A DNA stretch of 64,000 nucleotides from Chaetomium olivaceum (GCA_039881045.1 JAYWVB010000006.1:558001-622000); one strand, 5' to 3'; positions 52,917-64,000 are shown, counted from the first letter of the stretch. A program made the numbers and translations. The notes: generated by a model from the sequence alone, not told the origin.

Positions 52917-53459
52917 ATGGATATAATCACGAATATTATTCGGCGATTGTTTTCCCCTGTGTTCCAGGCATGGGATGATTACAAAGTCGGTCGCATGATG
53001 CGCAAAAATGGCAAAAATGATAGAAAGGAGCCGGAACAGTTGGGAGGCAAAGAGGATGAAATAAATAACAGAAACGAGCCGGAAAGGTGCAAAGGGAACG
53101 AAAAGAATGATGGAAAGGTGCCGGAACAATGTAAAGGGAACGAAAGCAAGCCTCGGCCGACCAAGCCTTCGCCCCGAAGAGGATGGAAATTCGACAGAAG
53201 GGCCGAGTTTCCCTGGCGCTTCCGGCAGGTCGTCCAAGAGGAGAGCAACTGGCGCGGGACGTGGGTACTGGAAGTGAAAGACATGGTAGCCATGGATTGG
53301 GGGACGGTGGGGGTGCCCAAGGAGAGCGGACACGGTATTGAATACCAGCGGACGCCGACGATGCAGTTGCCATTCACACCACAGATGCAACAAGACGGTT
53401 CGATTGTTTTTCCCGGCGTAGGGCAGGATGATTTGATGGTTTGGTTAGGAAAGCCGTAA
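52917..53459 (+). CDS. Orphan charged protein with internal repeats
   Basis: A single frame of 180 aa from the ATG at 52917 (MDIITNIIRRLFSPVFQ). After an amphipathic N-terminal helix comes a Lys/Asn/Glu-rich region made of degenerate repeats ending in EPEQ/EPER/VPEQ followed by GGKED, KGNEK or KGNES (about residues 35-75). A more ordered C-terminus follows (RGWKFDRRAEFPWRFRQVV, ESNWRGTWVLEVKDMV, DDLMVWLGKP). No family is recognised. Coding status rests on an uninterrupted frame and a folded-looking C-terminus. Confidence 0.5.
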   Translation: MDIITNIIRRLFSPVFQAWDDYKVGRMMRKNGKNDRKEPEQLGGKEDEINNRNEPERCKGNEKNDGKVPEQCKGNESKPRPTKPSPRRGWKFDRRAEFPWRFRQVVQEESNWRGTWVLEVKDMVAMDWGTVGVPKESGHGIEYQRTPTMQLPFTPQMQQDGSIVFPGVGQDDLMVWLGKP

Positions 53460-55678
53460 AAAAGCACCGACATTCGGAGAGCAGACAAGGATCCATGATG
53501 CAAAGGCACCCCTCCAGTCCACATCGCCTCACAGAGTGGACATTACATCATGATGGCTACGAGGCCCGGAGGACTCGTTCGTTGAGGGCGGTCAAGGTGA
53601 AATTTCAAGTTGGACTGGGCAAGGATCCATGTCGGCCTGCGAAGGTTCATGACCGTCCCGCCGCAAGGTGGCAGTATCTTGTGGGGCGCCACCTTGGATC
53701 TTTAACGGGTCCGATAATACGTTGAGATTAATCAGAGCCTAACTATCTAGGCACCTAGTTACAATAGGGAGGAATAATTATGTACCTCCCTCGCTGAGCC
53801 TAACTATGGATGCCTGACCCGGACTTTTATTACTATAGGCGCCCCATCGGGCCGATGGCCAAGTCAACCCATCTCGGGGGTTCGAGCTTCTAGCATCCAG
53901 CAGAGCAACTCCTAACTAGGTGGGGTGCAAAGTGTCACGGGTAGTCGACCAGGGTGAAGGAGGCACCTTAGGGGTGCAACCTGAAGGAGCATAAATTCTG
54001 GAAGGGGGAGCACGGAAACCTAGACCTTTCCTCTTCTCTGGGCTTCATTTCCATCACCATGATAACCAAAATGGGGCCTTGCAATACAATACATTACCCG
54101 CCATTCCCAATCATCATAAACACCATTTCTATGGGTCTGACGTGATAGGTCATGGTGTTCCTTTGCCTGCAGGGCTGGGCCCTGCAGTGGTCTGTGCTCG
54201 GCGCGCAGGGATCGACCACTGTCGACCCCGCCATCGACCCCACCATTTTGGCTCTGCAAGCACAGGGCGACCTCTTTACTGTGTATTGTTGTGCCCAACG
54301 CTTGCACCGCGATAGTTGGTTGCTTCTCTTGTGTGTGTGCCCAGCATTTGCTTCATTACAGTTCAACTGATCCAGCGGAGATTAGCAATTTTTCCCCGAG
54401 CCCGAGGGACTAAGTTTCAGCAAGACTGCGTCGCGTAGACCAATCAATTCGACAACGCCATCCCGAATAGGTAGTTCGAGGGCGAACGAGTGTACGATGT
54501 ATTGCCAAGGCCGGTAGTTACCGACATCGCCAGCGGCCAGATGACCAGCGCGTCAAACGGTGAACCCATGGGCAAACAGCCCGCTCCGGGCGACCAGTAC
54601 GATGTTAGAGATTATGCAACGGCGTGGTTTAGCGCAGATCAGTCCCCCCATGGATCTTAAGAATATCTTCACAAGGTACCCCAATCCGATCATGGGTGTG
54701 AACCTGCCTGCATCGTAAGATCACGTGGTGAGATGAAAGGGTTCAGGCCTTCAAAGTCCGGACAGGCCGGCCAGTAAACGGCTGGGTGGTACAGTAGACG
54801 CAATGGAGGACCAAGAAAACCGTGGTTCGGGCAGCGAATTTTGCTGTAAGTCGTGTATCGCTCATCGGACGAACCATGCATGGTCTCGGAGCAACGGTCG
54901 GTATTAAGTGCCTGGGTTGGAACAAACTACCCGGAAGACACCAACAATCATATATCTGTGATGCATAATTGTAAAACAAAACCAGATACGAAGGTAGTGT
55001 TAGCTCGTGGTTATGAATTTGCTGAGCTGTTGTTGATACGGAACTCTACGTCGGTTTGCTTTGTGTCACGCGCATCGCAGTTGTTGATTCTCGTTTTGGC
55101 AGCTGTGGCCAGGCAGCTCTCTGCACGGACCAGGCGACGGGCTCGCCCACCCCACAAGGGGCACTGCCCAATCAGACTTTAGCACTATTTTTTTCGGCGG
55201 GGAAAGTCAAAATTTTGGCATCATCGCTGGGTCCGATTCGGGCCAGAGCCATGGAAAGTATCTCGCTCTCTGATTGCGCTTCAAGGAGGTCGTCGCAGCT
55301 TTCGCTTTGCTCAACGTCAAACGCAACCTGGACCTGAGCGGAACCTTGTGCACGCCGCTCGTGCACTCCCTTGCTCGACGCCGCCAATTTGCAGCAACCA
55401 AACGTACTAGTTGCACCCTGCAGCCGCCAATTGCCACTTTTTGCTGACCCCATTGTCGCAAACAGAGGGCCAGGCTGCGCGTCGCACAGGTCCAAAGTTC
55501 TGCGAACGCCGCCAAGTGTTCGGGCTTTTTGATTCCACCTCACCACCTCTTTTCTCCCCTCGGCCTCTTCCTCCCGACTCTTGCTTCCGCCGCCTCCGGC
55601 CTTCTCCATCTCAACCGCGCTCGTCTCACCGTTTTCGATCACCGCAATCTCTCTCTTCCGGTAACTTCTACCATAATT
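53460..55678. other. Intergenic region, about 2.2 kb
   Basis: Contains no recognisable gene. A sequence at about 53840-53910 has a GGTTCGAGC box resembling a tRNA T-loop but does not fold into a full cloverleaf by eye. The last several hundred bases are the promoter and C/T-rich leader of the BTB gene. Confidence 0.5.
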
Positions 55679-57993
55679 ATGGCGACCGTCAATGGAACCG
55701 CAGGCAAGCCCGCCAAGCCCGCTGCTCGGCCCCTCCACCGACCCGTCGTGCCTGTCCTTCCCCTCAACTACCCTCAGCGCCCGGCAAGCAAGCAAGCTAC
55801 CGCCCCGACAGCTCCATCGTCGTCTCCGAACAAGGCACAAATCGCTACACGGCCGGCTGAGGAAAAGACGGGTTCCCATGCGCCCAAAGAAGGCAATGGT
55901 CAGGTAAATGGGAACACAACTGGGCATGGCCCGAGCTCCAAAAGCGACCTCGATGCCGCAACCCCCTCTGCGGCTCCCACTCAAGCTGCCACTAGGACAG
56001 AGCCAGCCGCGCCCGTAACGACGTCGGCCGAATACGACAAGGGTATGTGTCATCTACCTTCTCCTCTCCAGGTTGCTTTTGTCTTTGTGTCTCCCGCGTC
56101 GTTTCTCTGGCCTTGCTCTTTTCCCCCTCGGCCCTCCGATCGCTGGTCCCCGCGCACAGCTTCGACCCTTGCAGGCGGGAATGTTGGCTGACAAACCAAA
56201 CACGATTACAGATACCCCGACACTTTCCTCCACTGTTCCCGATCGGCGTATGCTCTCACCTACCCGCCATCGACCTCCGGGGCTCCCTAACCCCGCACCC
56301 GAGCCTATGGGCACCTCCGGTCCGACCCCCGAAGGCCCCATCATGGCTCCACACCCTGCTCTCATGAACCGGCCGGGTTTCCACCAACATCATCCCAGCA
56401 ACGGGAGCCTGGTTTTCAACGGTTTCCACGATTCCAACGCATCCTCTCCTGCTCCCCGCTCGGGCGGCGGCTTCGCCCCTCCACCGGGCCTTCACCCTTA
56501 TCCGCCGCCTGTGGATGGGTATGGGCGGGCACTACTCGTCTCCGCCGTCGATGGTTACCCCCCCAACCTTACAAATCACCATGCGCCTCCCACACCTCAT
56601 AGCTTCCACGGATCGCAATCATCGGTGCAGGCGGAGGAACATGTTTTCAACCACTACCCCACTGCGAACGGTAGCGGCGCCCGCCCGCCCGCGAACGCGG
56701 GACAAGGCACGATGCCTCCCCCGGGAATTAACGCGCCCATAAATGGTGCCGGGCATCCTACCCCGGGATCCGTGTCTGGTTACCAAACCCTACGTGACCA
56801 GGACGAAGCCCTGTCTTTCCTCCGGCATGGGGTTTCGGACAACACCTTCAACGACTGCATGATTGAGGTCCGCTTTCCCGATAGCCCGGAATATCAGGAC
56901 CATCCCGGCTACCGGCAGTTGCACCGTGTTTTCAGGACTCCTGGTCACCGTTTCATTTTCTCCCGAAGCCCCATGCTTGCCGGGGTAATGAAATCCCAGG
57001 GGACCGCCCCGGGCGGCGTCATCCTGCTTGAAGCCAACGACGAGTATATGCGGTCAGATATATTCTGGTACTCCCTCCGTTCGCTGTACGGCTGGAGCCT
57101 TGCCGACGGCATTCTTCCCACCGAACTGCGTTTTCGGGACGTTGCAGACGACCTAAAGACTGCGCTCGGCTATATTGCCACTGCACGGTATTTGCAGCTA
57201 CCCTGGGTGCACTCTGTGGCCGTTCATCGGGCCAGCAGCCTCCTTGTGTGGAAGACGATCGAATTGGCGGTCAAGTTCGTTTCCCAGATCACGGCTGTAT
57301 CCCCGCGAAATGACGGCTTCAACGTCTCGGCGCTCTTGGAGCAAGTTCTCGCCTTCATCGTGCACAACTTCCCGGCCAATTTTAGCCTCGACGTTAGCGC
57401 AGGCGATTACGGCTTCCCTCGGTTCCCGCCTTCGAGCCCTCCGACGCGCAACCCAAATGCGCCCCCGATTGCCAATGGCACGTCTGGTGGACTCCATAGC
57501 CGTCAGTCCTCCATGACCCAAGCCCAGATGCCACGGAATCCGCGCGTGTCCTCAAACCTTCGTCTATCCCAGATCAAGTTTGGAGATATCTCGCCATCCA
57601 AGAATGGATACCCTCCACGTGACCCGACGCCTAACGAGACCATTCTCTCCCGGATCCTACTCAACTTGCCGTTCGAGCCCCTGAAGCAGATCCTGGAGCA
57701 CCCCCATCTGGCCAAGGCATCTGGGGAGTTCACCCCCGCATCACCGGCAGTCCATGATCAACGATGTCATTGTCGAGCGCGAGTTGAGGCGCCAGCGCAT
57801 ACTAGAGAAGGTGGACCCCCAGCTTCGCATCTACCAAGAGCGGGTAGAAAACGCGACAGCGCCCCTGGTCGTGGGCCATATGGATGACTTTTGGGTCAAC
57901 AACATGGGATTCAAGGAAGAGGTATTCCCCGGCGACCTCCCCTACCTTGTCCATACGTGGTCGCAGCCGACTTCGTCCAGCGTTAGCACCTGA
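55679..57993 (+). CDS. Large BTB-like domain protein (one frame break near its end)
   Basis: Exon 1 (55679-56042) encodes a disordered Pro/Ala-rich start. A 169-nt intron (GTATGT to TTACAG, 56043-56211) joins SAEYDK to DTPTLSSTVPD. Exon 2 encodes a long Pro/His/Asn-rich region and then a BTB-like domain near residues 325-430 (FNDCMIEVRFPDS, HRVFRTPGHRFIFSRSPMLAG, MRSDIFWYSLRSLYGWSLAD). A helical region (LGYIATARYLQLPWVHSVAV) and a conserved C-terminus follow. Near 57742 the frame breaks: FTPAS must be followed by RQSMINDVIVEREL, one base out of phase, ending HTWSQPTSSSVST at 57993. Removing one C from CACCGG restores 714 codons. This is a conserved Sordariomycete gene of unknown role, and the break may be an assembly error. 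Confidence 0.82.
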
Positions 57994-59272
57994 GACTCGT
58001 CATCAGTGCCTTTCGCTGGCTGGTTACTTCTCACGACTTGATGATTTGGGGGAGTTGGGTTGGAGGGTATCTGGGTTTGCCGCTTGCATCTGCATTTACT
58101 GGCTCGTGTGGTTTCCTTTCATCCTGCTTCGTTGGCTGATACACCTTTTTTACATCCTGCTTGGCATTCTTTGCATCGCGCCTGGAGTCATGGTTACATA
58201 AAAATCGCTTGCCCTCGTTTGTCGGGCAGGCTAGAGGGAATGGGGGCATGCTATGGTTGGTTTCCTTTTTTTACTTGGCGGGGGGTTTCCTTCTGAGCGC
58301 GGGGCGACCAGCTCCCGCTTTCTTTTGGCCGGCTGATGCGGAGGTCATACTGATTGACCTGGCGTATCGGAAGTAGTTCATGCGTTTATTGCCAAAAGTT
58401 GGTCCCACCTTGGGGGCAACCGAGTGCTTGGTGCTAGCCCTCGTTAGGGGGATAGAAGAAGCAGCGTACCCGTCTTTCCGACGGTCTGCGTGCGGGTGCT
58501 TGGGATTGGGTTAGGAAAACAGGAGTTGGCTTGTTAATGATAGAATCATGTCAAGGGTATCTGGTACGGAGGTGAAAATAGGAGAGGTCAATGGTTATAC
58601 CAGAAAGGGGGCAGAGGCATATCTTTGGTGAGAAGTGCTCAGGGTGAGATGTAAAACGTCACGGGATTACGATGCTAATAGGGGTGTTTCCCAGGCGTTG
58701 GTGGTCGTTGACATTGGCTTACTTTACTACTAATGTACTTTGGACCGCTGCAAGAAACACGTTGTCGTGTGCTCAAACCCCAGACCCCGTGTTTCTATCC
58801 CTTGCATGTTGCATGTGAAGCTGCTGGAAAAGCGGATGCCATGACGAAGGGAATGTGGGGTGTGGGGAAGCCGCAATCCAATGTCTTGGCTTCAGCCCAG
58901 AACCGAGGCTTCCTTTGCTGCACATGGATGGGGAATGTGGAGGTAATTCCACGGCAATAATCTCGTCAATGCACGACATCCTCTTGGGGTCCTTGTCTTC
59001 CACTCATCCCTCTTTTCCGCATTGCTCGACGACAAAATATCCAAGGAAACCACAACAGCGACTCTAGTTCCTGTTGTTATAGCTTCCCAGAGCCTAGCAA
59101 CACGCGACAGGACGCGCATCTCAATTATCGGCGGCGCAGGGAGATTATCAGGCTCAATCTGTTCTACAATTGGGTTGTTAGTAAGGGGTTCCGAATAACT
59201 GTCATGAATCCGACAATCGTGATCTGAACCAATTGCCGCAGCAACAACAACCATACGCCAACACAGCCCAAG
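57994..59272. other. Intergenic region, about 1.3 kb
   Basis: 3' flank of the BTB gene and upstream region of the membrane-protein gene. Nothing recognised. A C/A-rich leader precedes the ATG at 59273. Confidence 0.5.
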
Positions 59273-61343
59273 ATGGCTTCGAGGGCGGGGGCGCCTGGCT
59301 CTAGAAGCTCCGGATCAAGCAGCGGCCATTCATCGTCGGTCACAGCACGGTCCACGACGGACCCCATCCTGCGCAACGCGCTCCGCTACACCATCTCGAC
59401 GCGCGAATATGCGACCCTCCACAAGTACGTCATCTCGCGATCGCGCGCCCTGAAGAAGCACGCGCCGGCCGTGGGCACCGTGCAGAGGATCATAGAGGGA
59501 CCTGGTCCTCGAGCGGGGCGCACCCAGCCGGCGGCGGCGAACAAGGGTGGCCAGGGGACAGCCACGGGGAAGGAGGGGGATCGCGAGAGAGGGCGACTGC
59601 CGTGCGCGTCGCCAAGGAGTACAATGCGCGTGCCGTTCGACACTCCATTCGCGTGTTTGTCGCCACGGGCGCGTTGATGAAACTCTGGGAGGTGGTGTCG
59701 GCGAGGGTGTTGGGGAAGAAAGAGTATGTCCTTCCTAGTCTTTTTAAGCATTGGGATTGAGAAACACAAGCTGACACGTCCGTCCCCAGCAGCGCATCCG
59801 CCACTAACAAGAAGCAACCCCTGCACAAATCAACAACCCTCCGCCTCTCCCTCTCCCTCAGCACCATCCTCCTACTCTACCGCATCCTCTTCCGCTTCTT
59901 CAACCGCATGCGCGCGCACATCCTCGACCCGACCGCCGCCCCGTTCCGCCTGCGCAACCCCACCACCGCCCGCGCGTTATCCTCCCCTTACGCGCCCGCC
60001 GTGGGCGCCTCCCTCGCCGGCCTGGCGCTGGGCGTCTACCCGAGCAAGCAGCTGCGCGTGACGGTGGCGCTGTACACGGCCTTCCGCGCGCTGGAGTTTG
60101 GGTGGAACTGCGCCGAGGACAATGGCATGCTGTGGGGGTGGGAGAAGGGGGTCAATGGCAAGCCGGATAAGGCGCGGCCGAGGCCGTGGTGGTGGGGCAG
60201 CTGGATGCTGCAGCCGTTTGCGTTTGGGCAGCTGTTCCATGCGCTGGTGTTTGATAGGGACTGCTTCCCTTCAGTGAGTGGCTTGAGTGTGGGTACAGAT
60301 AAGAAGGATTGGTTGCTGACTTGATGCTGTCTGTCTAGTTCTGGGGCAAGTTCATCTTCAAGAACTCGACTGTCTACCTCCGCCCCAAGCCGGAGGACTA
60401 CCCCGCCGGTCTGAGGTGGCCGCAAGCCGGCGAAATTGCCGATAGTCTCGCGCAAATGGCGCGGCTCAACTGGCCGTGAGTCCTTACCCTGCTCCCTTTT
60501 TCCAACCTCAACACCAGCTAACCCTCAACCCTGGGCAGTGCCTTCATCTCGCCCACCATGTTCCCCACCAAAGAGGACGTCCTGCCCGCCTCACTCGCCG
60601 CCATCTCCCCTCACCTCGGGTGCCCACCCGCTCATCACCTCCCTCTCCTGCGCCACCCTGCACCCCTCCGACCCCTCCTGCAGCCGCACCTACCTCAACT
60701 TCTGGCTGCGCTCCTTCCCGCCCCTCACCCAGCTCCTCTTCGTTGTCTACTCCGCCATGCTCCTCCCGCGCGCCTCGGCGCTCTACCACTTCCCCCTGTC
60801 CACCCTGCGCGGCCTGATTACCAACGCCCTGCGCACCGCGGGCTTCCTCACGGGCTCGCTTGCCACCGCCTGGTCGTCGATCTGCTTCTTCCAGGCCTGG
60901 CTGCCGCGCGCTTTCCTCCCACGCAACGGTTTTTCCTCGGCGGGTTTGTCGCCGGCTTCTGGGCGCTGCTGCACCAGGGCGGCGCCGGCGGGCCGCGCAG
61001 CGTGTTCTTGTCGAGCGCGAAGACGAGCGTGGAGAGTTTGTGGAAGGTCGGGGTCAAGCGCAGGTGGTGGCGCGCTATGAGGGGGGGCGATGTGTGGTTG
61101 TTTGTGGCGGCGCTGATGCTGACTGGGGTGGTGTATGAGCGGGATGCGAAGGCGGTTAGGGAGGGCGCGTGGAGGAAGGGGATCAGCTGGGTTAGGGGGG
61201 AGGGGTGGAAGGATTGGGGGGTGGAGGAGGAGGAGGGGGAGGGGGTTGAGGGGGAGGGTTTTGATGGGGAGGAGGTTGAGGGGAGAAAGGGGGATGGTGC
61301 GGAGGGGTATGGGCGGGTTGCGGGGCGGGTGAAGGGGGAGTAA
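59273..61343 (+). pseudogene. TMEM135-like integral membrane protein gene with three frame breaks
   Basis: Start ATG at 59273 (MASRAGAPGSRSS), followed by LRYTISTREYATLHKYVISR. Introns: 59724-59790 (GTATGT to CCCCAG), 60274-60339 (GTGAGT to GTCTAG, joining CFPS to FWGKF) and 60477-60539 (GTGAGT to GGGCAG). Membrane segments appear in STILLLYRILFRFF, YTAFRALEFGWNC, PLTQLLFVVYSAML and FFLGGFVAGFWALL; DCFPSFWGKFI and WWWGSWMLQP are typical of TMEM135/Tim17-like fungal proteins. It ends with an acidic Gly/Glu tail. One-base frame changes are needed near 59570 (G run), 60615 (C run) and 60925 (CCC before ACGCAACGG). The sequence between breaks is well conserved, so assembly error is as likely as decay. 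It probably sits in a peroxisomal or mitochondrial membrane, by analogy only. Confidence 0.72.
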
Positions 61344-61789
61344 ATTGGCTGGGTGGTCAGTCAGCGAGGGGATAGGATAGGTATTGTTCTATTATTGTAT
61401 TGGCTGGATGAGGTGATGATGCATAAATAATTGCTAATTTGTGTTCACGCATCCTTTTGAGTACGGCGAGTTACGACGTCGCCATTGCAGGATAGCAATT
61501 GCACCTTGTATGTATTGACACGAGTTAAGCCATAGGCGGAATATGATGAAAGATCTGCTAAATGTAAAGCACATGTCGAGGAGTCAGCAGACAGGCACCA
61601 CAGCTGACCCGAGTCGATGCCGCGCGGTTCTCTGTAGTCCGTCCAGCAAATAGTACGTACATAGTAATAGATTCGCAGGGTTGAAACTCCACCATTTTCC
61701 AGGCGGCCATCACGCATTTCTATCATGTCGCTACATGCCAGCAAGAGCCTCTCCCATAACTTGGTCATTTGCCCTCGCCTCCAGCTCGC
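61344..61789. other. Convergent intergenic region
   Basis: This covers 446 nt between the stops of the membrane-protein gene and the ankyrin gene. No feature recognised. Confidence 0.5.
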
Positions 61790-64000
61790 TCACCTCGCTC
61801 GCTCAGCAGCTCGCTTAGCAGCCCGCTCAGCAGCCTGCTGCTTCTCCCTCGCACGATGTGCCAGCTCGAGCGCGATTTTGGTGTCCACATCGTTCATAGT
61901 ATCCGCACCACGCTCGGCTAGCAAGAGGGCGATAGCGGTTCCCGTCTGGTTGGCGGTGGCCCAAAAGAGAGGCGTCCTTCCCTGATTGTCTTTAGAGCGT
62001 ATATCGGCCCCATTTCCTAACAGTATCTTGACGATTTCCTTTGCCCCTCCCCACTCGCGGCTAGCGGCGTACGAAAGAGCTGTCCTCCCCTTGCTATCTT
62101 TGTGCTCGATATCTATCCCACGCTCGAGCAGCCACCAAACGCAGTAGTAATAGTATTTATCGCACGTGATGATCAGTTGCAGGACCGACCTCCCATCTCG
62201 TGCGGTAACGTGGACGTTAGCGCCAGCTTGGAGTAGAAGTTCGATATTCCGGGACGTGTTTGGGCTACGTGAGCTTGCAGCCAGCACCAGCGGCGTCTCT
62301 TGATATATATTTTGCGACTCGATATCGGCGCCTTGTTCGAGCAGCCATTTGACGCCCATACAGTTGCCAAGTTTAGCAACGGCTGCGAGAATCGATGCGC
62401 CCTCCGAGTCCCTTGCCTCGAGATCTGCACCATTGTCGAGCAAGAACTTGCAAATGAGCTCAAACCCTGGTACATCATCGCGGTAGCCTGCCATGCAATC
62501 AAACAACAGAGACAGTCCTGTCTCGCTTTTCGTCCTGATATCTAGGCCTTGTTCGACCAAAAACTTCACCACGCCGTCATGCCCAGCCCGACAAGCATAA
62601 GAAAGAGCGCACCTCCCCCTCTTGCATTTGTGCTTGATATTAGCACCCCTTTCCAGCAAAGTCTTAGCGGTGTCCAACATGCCCATAGAGCAGGCCAGGA
62701 TGAAGGGCGTGTAGTTCTCTGTACATTTCGCGTCAATGTCGGCCCCGCTTTGTACCAAAAGATTGACCTTTTTTTCGCATCGGCTTTGTATGGCGAACAT
62801 CAGTGACGTCCAGCCTGTCCCTGCTTCCGGCCCGTCCACGTCAGCGCCAAACCGGAGCAAAAGCCGCATGGCGTCTACAGTCTGGTGTTGAGTAGCTTTC
62901 ACCAGCGGCGTTTTTCCGACGTCATCCCTCGCTTCGACGTGAGCACTTCTTTCAAGCAATAGTCGGATAATGGTTGTCTTCTCCTTTGCACACGCCAACA
63001 ACAGTGGGGTCTCGCCTCTTTTATTCCGCACCTCTAGCCCAGCGCCGTTGTCAAGGAGCAGCCTAACGACATCCTCCCACCCGGCTTCAACAGCCCAAAG
63101 AAGCGGCGTCATTTGTCGGTCATCCCCTGCGTTGATGATGTAGGAATTCCCAGTCCCAAACCGCCCGATGGCCCTGGAAATTCTTGATTGTCCGTCAATG
63201 AGGACGCGAACTACATCGGTGTGACCGCACGCTGCGGCCCAGACCAACGCGGTTCTTCCCTGAGAGTCCCTAGCGGACAATTCGTAATACCTGCCTTTGA
63301 TGAATGCACGGACGGCTGGAACGAGCCCAAGATACGAAGCAACCATCAAGGGAGTTGTGGAATCATCGGTGATGCTGGACCCGAATGCCGAGTTTACACG
63401 GCCCGATTCACCCACGATAGCTTGGAACCACCACTGGCGATGTTGACGACAGACCTCCATCATTGCCTGTGTTAATTTCTTGTCGACTTCTACATGCAAC
63501 TCTTTCAAATGGACAACCCAAAAGTGGGCCGAGTAGTCAAGAAACTCATGGTCCTTAAGTTTCGTGAGAAAATAGGTCCGTTTAACAAAAGAGGATTCGT
63601 CGTCGGCCGGCATATATGTGAATTCGGGGCCGAAGAGTATTTCGGAGAGCATCAGATTCCAGAAGCAAATCTCTCCAAGTATTTGGTGTGATTCAGTTGG
63701 TTTCAAAGAGTGTTTCCATCCGGACTTTGTTGGGCGTTGTCTGAATGTCTTGGGGGCGCCCTTTTCCGAGTCGGTCATCACCAGGAATTCTTTGGCGGTT
63801 TGGTGAAGCAGATATAATTTTCCGTCAGTGATGACCACCAGGAGGCCACAAATATTTCTCAACCGCTCTCGAAACCGCTCATCCGAATCCAGGTCGACAT
63901 CTTGGTAAGAGTAGTGTGAAGGGCGTATCGCCAGCGCAAAGTTCATCTCGCGGGTCGTCAGGGGCCTCTCCGCAGCTACAATGATGTGCAAGGCTCTCCG
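61790..64000 (-). CDS. NACHT-ankyrin (NLR-like) protein, C-terminal part
   Basis: The frame is open from the right window edge to a TGA at 61790, about 736 codons, with no introns. The first 200 residues (RALHIIVAAERPLTTREMNF, LRNICGLLVVI, LYLLHQTAKEFLV) match the winged-helix region that follows a NACHT ATPase in fungal STAND/NLR-like proteins. The NACHT itself would lie beyond 64000. About 14 ankyrin repeats follow, most with the TPLxxA...VVxxLLxxGA core (for example MTPLLWAVEAGWEDVVRLLL and RTALSYAASREWGGAKEIVK). The C-terminus is a basic Ala/Arg/Glu helix ending KRAAERAR. In fungi such proteins act in non-self recognition and incompatibility; that role is inferred from architecture only. 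Confidence 0.88.
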   Translation of the reverse strand, partial: RRALHIIVAAERPLTTREMNFALAIRPSHYSYQDVDLDSDERFRERLRNICGLLVVITDGKLYLLHQTAKEFLVMTDSEKGAPKTFRQRPTKSGWKHSLKPTESHQILGEICFWNLMLSEILFGPEFTYMPADDESSFVKRTYFLTKLKDHEFLDYSAHFWVVHLKELHVEVDKKLTQAMMEVCRQHRQWWFQAIVGESGRVNSAFGSSITDDSTTPLMVASYLGLVPAVRAFIKGRYYELSARDSQGRTALVWAAACGHTDVVRVLIDGQSRISRAIGRFGTGNSYIINAGDDRQMTPLLWAVEAGWEDVVRLLLDNGAGLEVRNKRGETPLLLACAKEKTTIIRLLLERSAHVEARDDVGKTPLVKATQHQTVDAMRLLLRFGADVDGPEAGTGWTSLMFAIQSRCEKKVNLLVQSGADIDAKCTENYTPFILACSMGMLDTAKTLLERGANIKHKCKRGRCALSYACRAGHDGVVKFLVEQGLDIRTKSETGLSLLFDCMAGYRDDVPGFELICKFLLDNGADLEARDSEGASILAAVAKLGNCMGVKWLLEQGADIESQNIYQETPLVLAASSRSPNTSRNIELLLQAGANVHVTARDGRSVLQLIITCDKYYYYCVWWLLERGIDIEHKDSKGRTALSYAASREWGGAKEIVKILLGNGADIRSKDNQGRTPLFWATANQTGTAIALLLAERGADTMNDVDTKIALELAHRAREKQQAAERAAKRAAERAR

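Noticed and set aside
53840..53910. Possible tRNA gene (GGTTCGAGC T-loop-like box)
   Set aside because: No complete acceptor stem, anticodon arm or convincing D-arm could be drawn by eye.
1..64000. CRISPR arrays, bacterial operons or phage elements
   Set aside because: Introns and protein families show fungal nuclear DNA; the tandem repeats found are minisatellites or element-internal.

Overview
The window is nuclear DNA of a filamentous ascomycete, most likely a member of the Sordariales (Chaetomiaceae-like). This rests on GC-rich genes on both strands, short introns of about 50-120 nt with GTANGT-type donors and CTAAC branch sites, and typical Pezizomycotina families: G1 glutamic peptidase, DHA1 and sugar-type MFS transporters, an F-box protein with a Cys-rich tail, BTB proteins, a NACHT-ankyrin protein, and fungal Copia and Helitron elements. 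There are no operons. Splice sites were placed by eye; where the spliced length was a multiple of three and restored a family motif, I say so.

Layout. 1-514: 5' part of a malate/L-lactate dehydrogenase family gene (minus, runs off the left edge). 1716-3546: MFS sugar-type transporter. 5642-6774: secreted G1 (eqolisin) peptidase with five exons. 7591-9867: F-box gene (minus) with an inferred 7-nt exon. 11168-13498: UFD1-domain protein with a long Cys-rich C-terminus. 15045-15703: small secreted protein with a frame break. 16973-18720: DHA1 MFS transporter. 18994-19386: small secreted Cys-rich protein (minus).

20040-28400 is accessory: an unassigned gene relic, a complete 6.36-kb Ty1/Copia element (21079-27434, TSD ACAGC) and a minisatellite. 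28580-32508 holds an ORF split by a solo LTR, a MYND-finger gene and a second solo LTR of the same family in the opposite orientation. 33510-35040 is a BTB protein, and 36532-37418 a conserved-looking protein with a one-base frame break.

39930-47172 is dominated by a Helitron. It has an N-terminal AT-hook protein, an HUH/Y2 Rep domain and a PIF1-like helicase, spread over several frames, with an orphan ORF just upstream. 47560-48582 is a secreted epoxide-hydrolase-like enzyme. 49390-51975 holds two relics, one of them a second, diverged copy of the 20-kb relic. 52917-53459 is an orphan lysine-rich protein. 55679-57993 is a large BTB protein, 59273-61343 a TMEM135-like membrane protein, and 61790-64000 the C-terminal part of a NACHT-ankyrin (NLR-like) protein running off the right edge.

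Two themes stand out. First, layered retroelement and Helitron insertions have broken host ORFs. Second, single-base frame breaks recur in otherwise conserved genes, often at C or G runs, which suggests residual assembly errors as well as real decay.
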